A stretch of 64,000 nt of DNA from Aminobacter sp. AP02 (GTDB lineage: Bacteria > Pseudomonadota > Alphaproteobacteria > Rhizobiales > Rhizobiaceae). The translations under genes and the position numbers were made by a program. This document shows, in pieces, positions 36,301 to 40,519 of this stretch. The notes under the pieces were generated by a model, which saw only the letters and a program-made list of their open reading frames with translations, was not told where the DNA came from and searched no databases. Position 1 is the first letter of the stretch. The number at the start of each line of letters is the position of its first letter. The stretch covers positions 62,001-126,000 of the forward strand of contig NZ_QGGX01000001.1 of NCBI RefSeq assembly GCF_003148805.1, written 5' to 3'.

Positions 36301-36520
36301 CGCGCTGCTGAGCGGGCTTGCGCCTGACACCGACCTTGCCGCGCAAGGTTATGTCAGCGTTGTCCAGAACGGCGCCGATGCGGAAGTGAAGGTCGATGTC
36401 GATGGCGGCGGCGACAGCTTCCAGACCGTTGCCGTGCTCGAGAACTACACGGCGGTAAACGAAGCGGTGAAGGTGTTGTTCGAAGATAATTCAGGCACCA
36501 AGCACTCGGATAATGTATGA
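21374..36520 (+). CDS. Giant RTX adhesin, LapA/BapA-like type I secretion substrate
   Basis: Cell-surface adhesin of 5048 residues, probably for attachment and biofilm. An N-terminal retention module (about 1-145) is followed by a di-alanine site, IAAG at 148-151, matching where LapG-type proteases cut, then LSDLLPPTALMFPQ. About fifteen beta modules joined by DDGP/DDVP linkers follow (nt 22411-32640, T1SS-143/VCBS type). They include jelly-roll-like inserts near 27600-28130, 28715-29265 and 29800-30250. Then come a VWA domain (33130-33830, complete MIDAS DSSGS, GGGTN, SDG), RTX nonapeptides, an EF-hand/dockerin-like calcium region (35695-36180) and a C-terminal type I secretion signal (36240-36517). 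No cysteine was noticed. The exporter and processing protease are encoded upstream. Confidence 0.95.
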   Translation: MATSVEFENLSASAAENAALPEGAAQPAVQDQIMAQAADPVPVDAGSGQPVQAVQPAAVAPLQATPSEFVADASNVVHLPANISIDNIKVDGNNLVLEQADGTLIVIKDAAANVPTFLLGDVEVPRVALIAALEAGGINVAFGADGSIAAGGGSAQGSGGNFEIQAGGIGNGFDLSDLLPPTALMFPQYEGRELVAGLNADPEFTGFSIRLSEEGLSGGNRDNGPNPFDTTNERVFTGNFGATDSNGDPLTYSLGLPDPVANAGITSHGAAVVWTLVSPNLLEGRVGDEVVVRFTIADAKAGSFQVEILGPIDHPSSGIEDVVGIVVPVTVKDPFGGSATANVTLQVEDDSPEISGVRLGATAILDETIAGTPSGFPINVTSAGSILSFSSTFGADGAAAGGGVVYALTLSGNTNSGLKTAIGDFPITLVQTNSTTITGTFENGGTQTAFTVKINADGSLTVTQNVPLEHNTDGSTPASHNDQLNLAGLVNASVTITDFDNDSVSGGAQIGGAIIFEDDGPKVSENKVVLLDDDALGGNVGGVNDDVDNSNVSGTLGHNFGADGGSIAWLTNGAPAGFEYKPGANGSLEVFQNGTKVLTITLDSATGAYTVTQNAPIMHAAGDNENNQNFTLTYQVTDNDGDTANGTLQINVDDDTPTIAGNGEGPTLTVDETVLGTNATASFAGSFISSAGADGLQSITYALSVVAGNAGLVDTATGQQVVLSMNGTTVEGKTTGGVLVFTVKVDANGDVTLDQIRAVKHADVNNHDESVSIAQSLIKLTATITDKDGDSNSATLNIGDNLVFKDDGPSIKDGNAAIMVDEDDIANLQSQGSSPNDGTGDGSSTDSIFLGGGASATGSLSAVVNFGADGPAASGAYGFTSTALTDMAAIGLQSKGVTLSYAYFGGNLIAYADNGNGSYNPLQDRTVFSLSVNSNSGNFTFKLFDQLDHVAPPAGTADENTALKAGNGSVPSIDFGSVIKATDGDGDSVVLGGKVNVTVTDDIPQIFLTSLGGSVVHDETAGLQGDDTTSLFVAGQFGSLEGSEGISAMGYAREGLMFAYGTVPLSQGADEPIVLDITLRVVGGQGQDSGLKTTAGASIFLYVEDGLIVGRVGGENGAVAFAVAVDDLGGVSIAQYMSLQHPTAGDGSNGSHDEPINLNNLVEVVLTAKDNDGDTVEKSINIGNKISFEDDGPKLTGGTEIKIVNEDDIDSSWSQGTSPHGQGQADPENDGDNSYTNNQPGPNDPAYTSGSLAALVNAGADNPLTFEFKAGMVEYFTQLGLYSKESANGDGPNGLKLTYATSTSGDWVTFRATEPDSPNSFGNSSNPVFELRLNTKTGQYEFRLYDELIHKAGDGENFDIRTGDGTTSIDHLPFGDWIIAKDGDGDWVSLGSNFQIKVLDDVPEPEIRLNNGEYVVHDETAGTQNSNGADDTNSLFLPSSVRALFAALENSGQTGDDPDVDGVSGLSGKPVIGYARDGSPIVSTNGSEVGADSPAASASLTLKVTDGTSSGLFTTEGQEILLYKTASGLVVGRIGGANGTIAFAIAIEQGGEISVAQYLSIRHDDRGDSNEHNDNGLPGNDASPTEGAAPIQESIATGAIKAVYTITDSDGDTRSAEVDIGGHIRFLDDGPTVDVKADSRNDYSDIRLTLDETTPGGNPDDNTANTEWSLTTNPAAAVGIGQASTPTSAGGTSVAELFNVNVDAGSDGLQSLTKTFALVLNDNRGNPLANGSATGVETNMVVTAAGGTPLGSMSSDNRTIWLYKVSDTVIIGKIGHDTPGTGDDYVAIRIELTGSAADPQFTVTQYLPVNHTGTSDPDDVRSMLLEDDDASLGISLTVTATDKDGDSHTDTHTVTVVDDGKSIVRVEDDGPQILSTAFGGGVVHDETSGNDGGNDTNTNYASLFSAVTFKGNDPDVNNAFDPAIGYARSQGAIVTAVVDYGTDGKAVANDLTYKIQIGSALTNLQTTDGRNIELFQQGNLIVGRYEVGGNNNPDGSGSDEPAAFAIHIDPATGEVTLVQYVSLKHPTGGSSHDESISLSADNIQVVLTAKDGDGDTVSATVNVGNLIKFEDDGPTLTVTSPQSVANGLFFSGFQDNNGAWGTGSGINTSGTAGAWSITASPVQGAGTVVLEKVGDGYRGSDSPTNSVMVDMEATPGNIQLSQTISGLTAGESYGLSFEIGAANDAAAGSAKLEVIWNGQVVGTYTPTSGVMQTIMINVPALGGNNTLEFREIGAAGDNTGTFLGNVKLNDVIVIDETKGIDPASNEVVAGGVSNLFSSVNGGSDADMPQVQFAQGTSSIVGAVAAFGADGAAATNSLVYALELANDNGVASGLKTTEGQNIVLYKNAAGLIVGVYDADNNGISKDDKVAFALHVNAATGILTIAQYVSLYHPDTNSQDEGVTLAANTISVKVTATDGDGDTASGSADVSGRVLFEDDGPKVTSVVPSAPTLGNELVVNGSFEDGHGLTGSNWEIYSQISGWTMGANNVPFEIQTGGAGGLGADGQGNALVELDGDTQSNGNAEVVPVQNTNATVQQTIAGTEAGQTYQLSFAYSPRGGEGAGSSGMQVWFDGKLVFEIPANNSYPANTWQHFTINVTASGPGAVLQFVGTGSQNELGALLDSVSLKAVYSANLDDEDALGQVVGNQGGPGDDGSGSVAKGKIFFDAGSDGLKSIDATGIAGLKAIYVDPTTHVGTQYAVTGQTWVANGAGGTLTGTIDVPGVGLVKVYTLTIDASGNYTLTMLQPLVHEAPAQGTSFENNLSLNFGFTITDGDGDKETGAINVNVDDDTPEAVTSVPAATVMEEPGSGAVSVQVQTYGFGLAELNQAPNIPNLTTNAGTIVVIAGNGFTLQTAGAGQSMIFTAAAGKTFTIESAAIGLDGSNAGLSQVTLIGFDANGNALAPVTLTVQSNATPGVTPTSVFDATGTVLDGVILSKLEIVPPNPAGFQGRIILDNLELGQVSVTPSQLTTANIDLSPLVNFGEDGAHAGGAFQLKSFAAQDFGSINSGGKEVQIKSDGSKLTGYTSDNAKVFELEIVHGKAVLTLFAPLDHGGASQLNLDFSQFITARDGDGDTIGLAQNAVVFAVKESDLVPTAGTAFAAVDDDGLLGANSAAGTGDVVVSPDTDNNEATFTGTLPGGGGNGALAYSFAGMAGQSGQVGSETVTYSWNAGSNTLTARTVGGSRPGTELFNVQITNPSTGAYKVTLVDNVLHAAADNTEASNSVVPGLNYTVGDSDADTSAADIATGTLNIEFNDDVPTANANTNSVIEGGVVTGNVLTDGTADVFGADGAAAGGGVVGVRASGGDTTTAVTSGINTTITGSFGTLTLQANGTYSYDGNPNVVAPAGATDVFVYTIKDGDGDLSTTTLTINLSDSGIAAPADSDVTVYENALDLGKDGSDLASGTVTGSLPGSTNETDATNQLNATSTAGGLVYTAQTIVGTYGTIKINADGSYIYTLTSPVTGTNANNGANTVSGLENFTYTVTDANGNTKTGSITVSVVDDVPTANANTNSVIEGGVVTGNVLTDGTADVFGADGAAAGGGVVGVRASGGDTTTAVTSGINTTITGSFGTLTLQANGTYSYDGNPNVVAPAGATDVFVYTIKDGDGDLSTTTLTINLSDSGIAAPADSDVTVYENALDLGKDGSDLASGTVTGSLPGSTNETDATNQLNATSTAGGLVYTAQTIVGTYGTIKINADGSYIYTLTSPVTGTNANNGANTVSGLENFTYTVTDANGNTKTGSITVSVVDDVPTANAGAAMTVLETAGSTTGENLLLNDVRGADGASVTHVSFDGGTTWQTVAAGGSTFTPLGGQGTYSIAGDGAWSFDPNINASNSDQNVSFIYRITDGDGDISEATQTITVTNVASPLLLVGSNDGDNTGQPTDHTVPSPQGPADGVLQGGSADDTIIGDPGAVNITQGQSASIALVLDSSGSMTDQIAFGGSTISRMQALKDGTKALIDNLAASGAQNIRITVIDFDTNATNRGTFNLVVNGVVQTAAVTAAKAAVDAMTAGGGTNYEAGLQSAYNWIDGGSGLTTADLKKVVFVSDGNPTYWYDSDGDLDGDGGEGASNVADAQSQVLGSDGTNEPQRIISKGYSIEAIGISVNGTLLGRLSDIEDGNASGGTGAATNATSAAQLAAALTVLGGSTELAAAGNDTINGGDGNDLIFGDVPNTDGLAIQLGVNLPAGSGWAVFQALENRSNNETLDPAGNGADWTRADTLAYLAANHEALSKESGRSGGNDTITGGNGLDIIYGQEGNDVIDGGAGNDIITGGTGKDTMTGGTGADTFRLANGEFVSGESIDGGADGDTIVLTNATTVDFTAGTVTNVEALTGSSGADVVTMSALQWAAFHSVDLAGGTDTLNVQVNGAVDISGATSTSIAGVETRNIVGTAGADSLTLTGAQLMALVGSGTTKSMNLGGGADTITVTDATAIDLTGVTINGVENFKAVGNNANSVTMTALQFAAFSSIDLGAGTDTLNIQVSGSVNFAAIPTLAGVETINFIGTSGNETLTLTGAQFNTLVASGATKIDLGAGSADVLVLSSTSTGLNSLGDGGLMGVETVSAAGAAAGVTINLANQSEVLKIIGSTNADTITGGSAADIISGGGGDDTLTGGSGADQFRLATNTGKDTIADFAAGTDKIGFLDTGSTGSGSVNFAGTSGSQAGNALNVTDFQIRADISGIQGADDNHVILLNTAQTTAQITAGIGANNSQNAYVVVFNSDTGRGEIWFDTDWDNASNRVQVATLNNITSLAGLNALTASDFVVYSSATDPIMLDLDKNGMSFSNVDGGIRFDINADGVADQVAWNTSGDGILAYDVNGDGKIDSGAEIFTPDFAGGHFASGAEALASLDSNGDGIVDVNDEAFSKLMIWQDANSDGVGEMGELTHLSDHGITGLSTTTTASSDFIDGQAVVGEGTVHYADGSSGTYVEVMLDGVLGEANQAQPTGETFVIDGLNVTDIIPDYDGGKGDQLDLSALLSGLAPDTDLAAQGYVSVVQNGADAEVKVDVDGGGDSFQTVAVLENYTAVNEAVKVLFEDNSGTKHSDNV
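21809..21838 (+). other. Predicted LapG-type cleavage site in the adhesin
   Basis: Codons for Ala149-Ala150 (21818-21823) lie in GSIAAGGGSA, at the end of the N-terminal retention module and before the glycine-rich linker and the repeats. LapG cuts after the two alanines of a (T/A/P)AAG motif. Here the first position is Ile, otherwise the motif and its location fit. Confidence 0.6.
22411..32640 (+). repeat. Array of DDGP-linked beta modules in the adhesin
   Basis: About fifteen protein modules of roughly 140-470 residues (most 140-240) are each closed by an acidic linker of the type FEDDGP, VDDDTP or VDDVP. Linkers are seen near nt 22411, 22923, 23332, 23788, 24373, 24937, 25567, 26254, 26974, 27577, 28675, 29731, 31131, 31872 and 32613. 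Many carry recurring phrases such as HDETAG, GLKTTEGQNI, GVSIAQYMSLQHP and TAKDNDGDTV. The copies have diverged except for the last pair. Confidence 0.85.
31133..32614 (+). repeat. Perfect 741-bp tandem duplication inside the adhesin gene
   Basis: Unit 1 is 31133-31873 and unit 2 is 31874-32614, each 741 bases or 247 codons. The stretches compared read identically at DNA level, and about 25 bases of a third unit start follow at 32615. Because 741 is divisible by three, gain or loss of a unit keeps the frame. Each unit encodes two Ig/VCBS-like beta domains (from VPTANANTNSVIEGG to GSITVSVVDD). The other modules in this gene have diverged, so this duplication is recent or is kept identical by recombination. 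Confidence 0.9.
33832..35310 (+). repeat. RTX calcium-binding nonapeptide blocks
   Basis: GGxGxDxUx repeats occur in three blocks: 33832-33888 (GNDTINGGDGNDLIFGD), 34093-34250 (GNDTITGGNGLDIIYGQ, then GNDVIDGGAGNDIITGG) and 35140-35310 (ADTITGGSAADIISGGG and onward). Between the last two are two to three related units of about 115 residues, recognised by the phrase VTMxALQxAAF followed by GVETxN. They probably form a beta solenoid that folds on calcium after export. Confidence 0.88.
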
Positions 36521-36563
36521 GTATTGGCAGACGGCGCCTGATTAAGGACAGACGGGATTTTCG

Positions 36564-36929
36564 ATGACGGATGACAGGCCGGATGCAAGCAACGAAGGGG
36601 CCGGCGCTTTGGCGCTGGCCCCTGCCGTTAACATGAGTTCGTGGAGCTCAGAACCCGAGTTCGACCTGCCGATGCTTGCGCCTGGGCCGGTACCAATGGC
36701 CGACCAGGCGGCACTCGGCGAGATCCTCGCCGACGCTCTGTTCGGCGAGGTCATCGAGTTGTCGGACCTGATACCGCAGCTGCTGGCTCCTGACACCGAG
36801 ACTGCCTATGGGGATGTGACGATGGCCGAGGTTACCTCGCATGACAGCGGGGCGGACGTGTTAGCTGCCATGGCTCCCCTAGCAATCCTCTTCGAGGAGG
36901 ATGGATCGTCGGGGCAAGGCACATTGTGA
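36564..36929 (+). CDS. Small acidic protein of unknown function downstream of the adhesin
   Basis: Protein of 121 residues with no signal peptide, membrane segment or cysteine. It is strongly acidic, rich in Ala, Pro, Leu, Asp and Glu, with amphipathic patches such as ALGEILADALFGEVIELSDLIPQLLAP. It starts at ATG 36564, 43 bases after the adhesin stop, after an AAGGACAG ribosome-binding-like sequence, and ends before a hairpin. I do not recognise the family. Position suggests a partner of the adhesin or its exporter, for example a secretion chaperone or cytoplasmic regulator, but that is only inference. Confidence 0.65.
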   Translation: MTDDRPDASNEGAGALALAPAVNMSSWSSEPEFDLPMLAPGPVPMADQAALGEILADALFGEVIELSDLIPQLLAPDTETAYGDVTMAEVTSHDSGADVLAAMAPLAILFEEDGSSGQGTL

Positions 36930-36938
36930 GTTTTTGAA

Positions 36939-36980
36939 ATGCACCCGAGGTTTTCCGGGTGAGGGCGTGAATGGGTGCAT
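36939..36980 (+). promoter_or_regulatory. Mutually exclusive hairpins before the small exported protein
   Basis: The arm ATGCACCC (36939-36946) can pair with GGGTGCAT (36973-36980, 8 bp). The overlapping arm CACCCG (36942-36947) can instead pair with CGGGTG (36956-36961, 6 bp, loop of 8). The two folds cannot coexist, as in attenuators. The element lies between the acidic-protein stop and the start at 37019. It could also simply be a processing or stabilising hairpin. Confidence 0.4.
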
Positions 36981-37018
36981 CTGGCAACGAGATGCTGGGG
37001 CAGGAGAGGGAATATCGA

Positions 37019-37393
37019 ATGGCTTTGAACTGGAAGATGCGGTCGGCTCTTGCCGGCTTTTGCGTATTCGCCTTCGCCGGCCAGGCGGTGGCGGCCGATC
37101 TGATCGACATGCCGACAGCGAGCTACTGCAGAGTGGCGAGCACATCGGACCTGGCACTGAATGACAACCTCGGCGAAGTCAGAACCGAGGTCGTCCGGCT
37201 GATGGACGAGTCCGTTGCTGCCGCCAACAGTTCGCAGTGGATCGACTCGAAGCGCCCGGTCTTCGTCTGGGCTTCGGAGGCCAAGGTCGCCTGCGGCATC
37301 GCCTATGGCTACCTCAGGACCAACTATCGCGACGCGGACTCCATCAACAAATGCGAGTGCTTCCATAGCCGCATGGTGGAATACATGAACTAG
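37019..37393 (+). CDS. Small exported protein with conserved-looking cysteines
   Basis: Periplasmic or secreted protein of 124 residues. A clean signal peptide (MALNWKMRSALAGFCVFAF, then AGQAVAA) is cut before DLIDMP. The mature part has four cysteines (YCRV, VACG and CEC near the C-terminus), allowing disulfides. ATG 37019 follows CAGGAGAGGG at ideal spacing; an in-frame start at 36971 would bury the signal peptide. I do not recognise the family. It lies between the acidic protein and the LppC-like lipoprotein, in the tail of the adhesin locus. Confidence 0.75.
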   Translation: MALNWKMRSALAGFCVFAFAGQAVAADLIDMPTASYCRVASTSDLALNDNLGEVRTEVVRLMDESVAAANSSQWIDSKRPVFVWASEAKVACGIAYGYLRTNYRDADSINKCECFHSRMVEYMN

Positions 37394-37653
37394 CCGGGTG
37401 GAGGGCCGCGGTTCAGTAGCCCGCACGCCAGTCGCTCGATGGCTCCAGGGCACCGGGCGGTGAAGCAATTCCGGCCAAGATAAATCTCGCCTGGCTCGCT
37501 CATTAGCGACGGCCAGGCCGTTGCCGTTTCTGAACCGGGATGGCCGCAGGCTGGTCGCTTTCGGCGCAGATTTATGCTCTATGCCTGTCACTGGTTGCCT
37601 GCATGCTTGGCGATGAGACCAAAGACGATGCGCAAGCTCCCAGCAACGGAGGC

Positions 37654-38865
37654 ATGATGACAGGATCTGGACAGCGCTTGTTGCGGCATGCCGCATTGCT
37701 GGCCGCCGTATTGGCGCTGCCGCTCGGTCTGACCGCTTGTCAGTCAGGCGCTGAAGGCCAGGACGTGCTTGGCACCGCCACCGAAAGCACAACCGCAACT
37801 GCCGGAACAGCGAGATCGGGCCCGACACGATCTGGCGAAACGCTCGGCAAGGGGCCGGTGAAAGTATCGATGCTGCTGCCTCTGTCGGCAGGCGGAACGG
37901 CAGGGGACCGCGGCCGCAAGATGCGTGATGCGGCCGCACTTGCGATGAGCGACATGGGCGATAATCTGCTGACTTTGACGGTAGAAGACACCGGTGGCGA
38001 CGAAGGACGAGCGCGCAAGCTGACGACAGGCGCGCTGGCATCGGGCGCCAAGCTCGTCATCGGACCGTCGGAGCCCGGCGCGGTGCGCCAACTGGCAACG
38101 ATCTCCGGCGCCAACCGGCCACTAGTCATGGCCTTGGCCGACAACTATGCCGGGGCGCCGGGCGTCTATTCTGTCAGGCTCAACGAAGCCGATAGCGCCG
38201 CGGCCGGTGCTGCGGCCATCGCTGCCAAGGGCGCGCGCAAGTTCGTGCTGTTCATGGCGGAAGGCGAGGCCGGCAAGACCATCGAAAAACGCGTTGCAAA
38301 CAGCCTCAGCATCTACGGTGCAACGCTTGCGGTGGCGGTGCCATTCGGCCCATCCACCGGAGGGTCCGAGAAAGCGGTGGCCGACATGATGGCGCTGGTC
38401 AATGATCCGCAGGCGATCGTCATCGCCAGCGGCAGCGCCAATCCGGCACCCCTGGTCTCGGCCTTAAGGGCCAAGGGGATGCTCGGCAAGAACGTTGCGC
38501 TCGTCGGCTCGAACCGCTGGATCGAGCACGGCATCGATGATCCGGTCTTGCAAGGCGCCCACATTGCCACGCTCGACAGTGCCGAAATCGGGCCCATCGC
38601 CGATCGTTTCCGCAAAACCTATAGCTATGAACCCGACGTCAATGTAGCTTATGGCTACGATACGGTCGCTCTTGCCGCCGGCATCGCCAGCGCGCTAGGG
38701 CCAAAGGGCTTCACCAAACAGGTGATCGAGAACCCGACGGGCTTTCGTGGGTCGACCGGGGTCTTCCGCTTTCGGGACGACGGGGCTGGCGAACGTGCCA
38801 TGCCGTTTTTTCGCATCGACAAGGGCAAACTCAAGCAAGTCGAAAAGTCGACGTCAGGGTTCTGA
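37654..38865 (+). CDS. LppC/LpoA-like periplasmic-binding-fold lipoprotein (penicillin-binding protein activator family)
   Basis: Outer- or inner-membrane lipoprotein of 403 residues. The signal peptide ends in the lipobox LTAC, then a Ser/Thr-rich linker (about 25-65) and a type I periplasmic-binding domain beginning VKVSMLLPLSAGGTAGDRGRKMRDAAALAM. This is the Leu/Ile/Val-receptor-like fold of the LppC/LpoA group, which activates peptidoglycan synthases in enterobacteria; in Rhizobiales the role is not established. The frame is open from 37540, but ATG 37654 (or 37657) after AACGGAGG places the signal peptide at the N-terminus. It ends at a hairpin at 38850. Confidence 0.82.
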   Translation: MMTGSGQRLLRHAALLAAVLALPLGLTACQSGAEGQDVLGTATESTTATAGTARSGPTRSGETLGKGPVKVSMLLPLSAGGTAGDRGRKMRDAAALAMSDMGDNLLTLTVEDTGGDEGRARKLTTGALASGAKLVIGPSEPGAVRQLATISGANRPLVMALADNYAGAPGVYSVRLNEADSAAAGAAAIAAKGARKFVLFMAEGEAGKTIEKRVANSLSIYGATLAVAVPFGPSTGGSEKAVADMMALVNDPQAIVIASGSANPAPLVSALRAKGMLGKNVALVGSNRWIEHGIDDPVLQGAHIATLDSAEIGPIADRFRKTYSYEPDVNVAYGYDTVALAAGIASALGPKGFTKQVIENPTGFRGSTGVFRFRDDGAGERAMPFFRIDKGKLKQVEKSTSGF

Positions 38866-38869
38866 CGTC
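38850..38869 (+). terminator. Candidate hairpin at the end of the LppC-like gene
   Basis: GACGTCAG at 38850-38857 pairs with CTGACGTC at 38862-38869 around GGTT, spanning the TGA stop at 38863-38865. No T-run follows, so it may be a 3' stabilising hairpin or a weak terminator in the convergent gap to the RpiR gene. Confidence 0.4.
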
Positions 38870-39089
38870 TAAGTCACCGACGCGTGATGCCGGAGTTGGT
38901 TGGCAGGGGTAGATGAATCGATGTCGCCCGCCGCAGAGATGCGGTTCAAGGCAGCCAGCAAACAAGCAGCCAATTGACCACGAGTGCACAGGAGAGCCTG
39001 ACGTCCGGGGCGCGCGTTCGTCCGCGCACATCAGCTTCAAATGAGCTGCGAATTCGTCCTCGCTACCTGCCTTTTGTAGCCGGGCACCG

Positions 39090-39953
39090 TCAATCGCCCA
39101 GTACCTGCCGGTCGTCGCCGTCTCGCCGTCGCACCAGCTCTTCCTTGATGCCACGGAGCGTTCTGGCGGCCTTGTTGCGGTCCGCATAGGCAACCAGGTT
39201 GGCCAGGATGTCGATCACTGCCAGATAGGCAAATCGCGTCGAGGTCGGCCGAAAGATGTTTTTCCCCTCTGGCAGGTCGATAGTGATCACTACGTCGGCT
39301 GCGGCGGCGACAGGCGAATTGCTTTGCGTGATGACAACGGTCGGAACGGCGCGCTTGCGCAAAAGCTCGAGGCTTTGAACCAGACCAGGGTCGCGGCCGC
39401 TGAAGGACGAACCAAACACAACGGTGCCAGGCTGGGCCGCAGCGGCGAGCATGATGTTCAGACTGTGATCGTTGGATGAATTGATGCGGCATCCCAGGCG
39501 AAACAGCCTGTTGTGCAATTCGTTGACGACCATCGAAGAGTTGCCGCTGGCACCGAAGGCATAGATGAAGTCGGCACCGCGCAGAAGACGGGCGGCCTTG
39601 TCCAGAGCCTGGAGATCGAGCTGGCGATGTAGCTGGAACAGGGCGTTTTGCGCCTTGGCGATGATGTCCTCGGCGACCTCCTCGGCGGTAGCGGTCTGGG
39701 CCTCGGGCATCAGGTAGCGCAGCCCAACATAGGGCATTTTCGCCAGCTGTACCTTGAAGTCCGCATAGCCCTGACAGCCCAGACGGCGGCAAAAACGCGT
39801 AACAGTGGGCGGCGACACCTCGGCCCTGGCGGCCAGTTCACCGATAGACGAGTTGACGACGAAATCGACATCCTCCAGCACGAGGCGGGCAAGCTTCTTT
39901 TCAAGGCCCGAAAGCTTGCCGTCCTCGTCGGACAGGGCATGGAAGATGTCCAT
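39090..39953 (-). CDS. RpiR-family transcriptional regulator (HTH plus SIS domain)
   Basis: Regulator of 287 residues. An N-terminal helix-turn-helix (SSIGELAARAEVSPPTVTRFCRRLGCQGYADFK) is followed by a SIS phosphosugar-binding domain (about 120-260; FIYAFGASGNSSMVVNELHNRL, GSSFSGRDP, VITQSNSPVA). Relatives sense sugar phosphates such as GlcNAc- or MurNAc-6-phosphate. The frame is open to 40034, but ATG 39953 has GGAGAG about 7 bases upstream. It diverges from the metallopeptidase, hexosaminidase and importer genes and probably controls them in response to an amino-sugar-derived ligand. Confidence 0.9.
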   Translation of the reverse strand: MDIFHALSDEDGKLSGLEKKLARLVLEDVDFVVNSSIGELAARAEVSPPTVTRFCRRLGCQGYADFKVQLAKMPYVGLRYLMPEAQTATAEEVAEDIIAKAQNALFQLHRQLDLQALDKAARLLRGADFIYAFGASGNSSMVVNELHNRLFRLGCRINSSNDHSLNIMLAAAAQPGTVVFGSSFSGRDPGLVQSLELLRKRAVPTVVITQSNSPVAAAADVVITIDLPEGKNIFRPTSTRFAYLAVIDILANLVAYADRNKAARTLRGIKEELVRRRDGDDRQVLGD

Positions 39954-40519
39954 CAAAGCTCTCCAATGCGAACGCGGGTACGCCGGTTCAACACGACTCA
40001 ATCGTGAAAAGGAATTTCTTTCGACCCTGCTCATATAGCATAGGAGGCTTGCGCATCAACGCCACCCGATTTCGTCTGTGGCCGTCGGCGTGGCCATGCC
40101 GAAGAAAGCATCCAATTGAAATCAAAGTACAAAACGTTCAATCCCTATTGGGTTGGTCATTCCTTCTCGCCGTCGATCGGTAGTTGAGCGGTTCAAGGCG
40201 ATGTTTCTCATTTACGTAAGTGAATTACATATTCTGGGAAAAATGGCCAGATTTTCGTTGACGCGGGCGCGAAAGTCGCCGTACTAAGAAAATTAATTAC
40301 ACTGCATGGCGGTGCAGGGAGGAAAAGCACCAAAATCGCACTCGCATGAGCGCAGGTGACATGCTGCAAGGCCGCGATGCCCCCAGTGGGTCGAGTGGCG
40401 CTGTGGCGTCCTGCGGCGGTGACGTGCGCGCAAAGATCAAACCATTCATGGCTGCCGGTATGGCCTCCCTGGGGAGCTGTCCGATATCGCCTCGTCGAAA
40501 GCACTCGGATCGTCGGTTA
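39954..40519. promoter_or_regulatory. 566-base divergent intergenic region, RpiR/M81
   Basis: No convincing gene is seen. It contains the palindrome TTACGTAA at 40212-40219 within an AT-rich stretch (40200-40235), and a possible TTGACG (40258) with TACTAA 18 bases downstream (40282) that could act as a promoter for the plus-strand operon; the -10 match is poor. The last 174 bases are in frame with the downstream gene but lack family similarity and are taken as leader. Confidence 0.4.

Noticed and set aside
40001-40025. GAAA/TTTC near-palindrome ahead of the RpiR gene
   Set aside because: On careful pairing the arms match only partly, so it is not reported as an operator.
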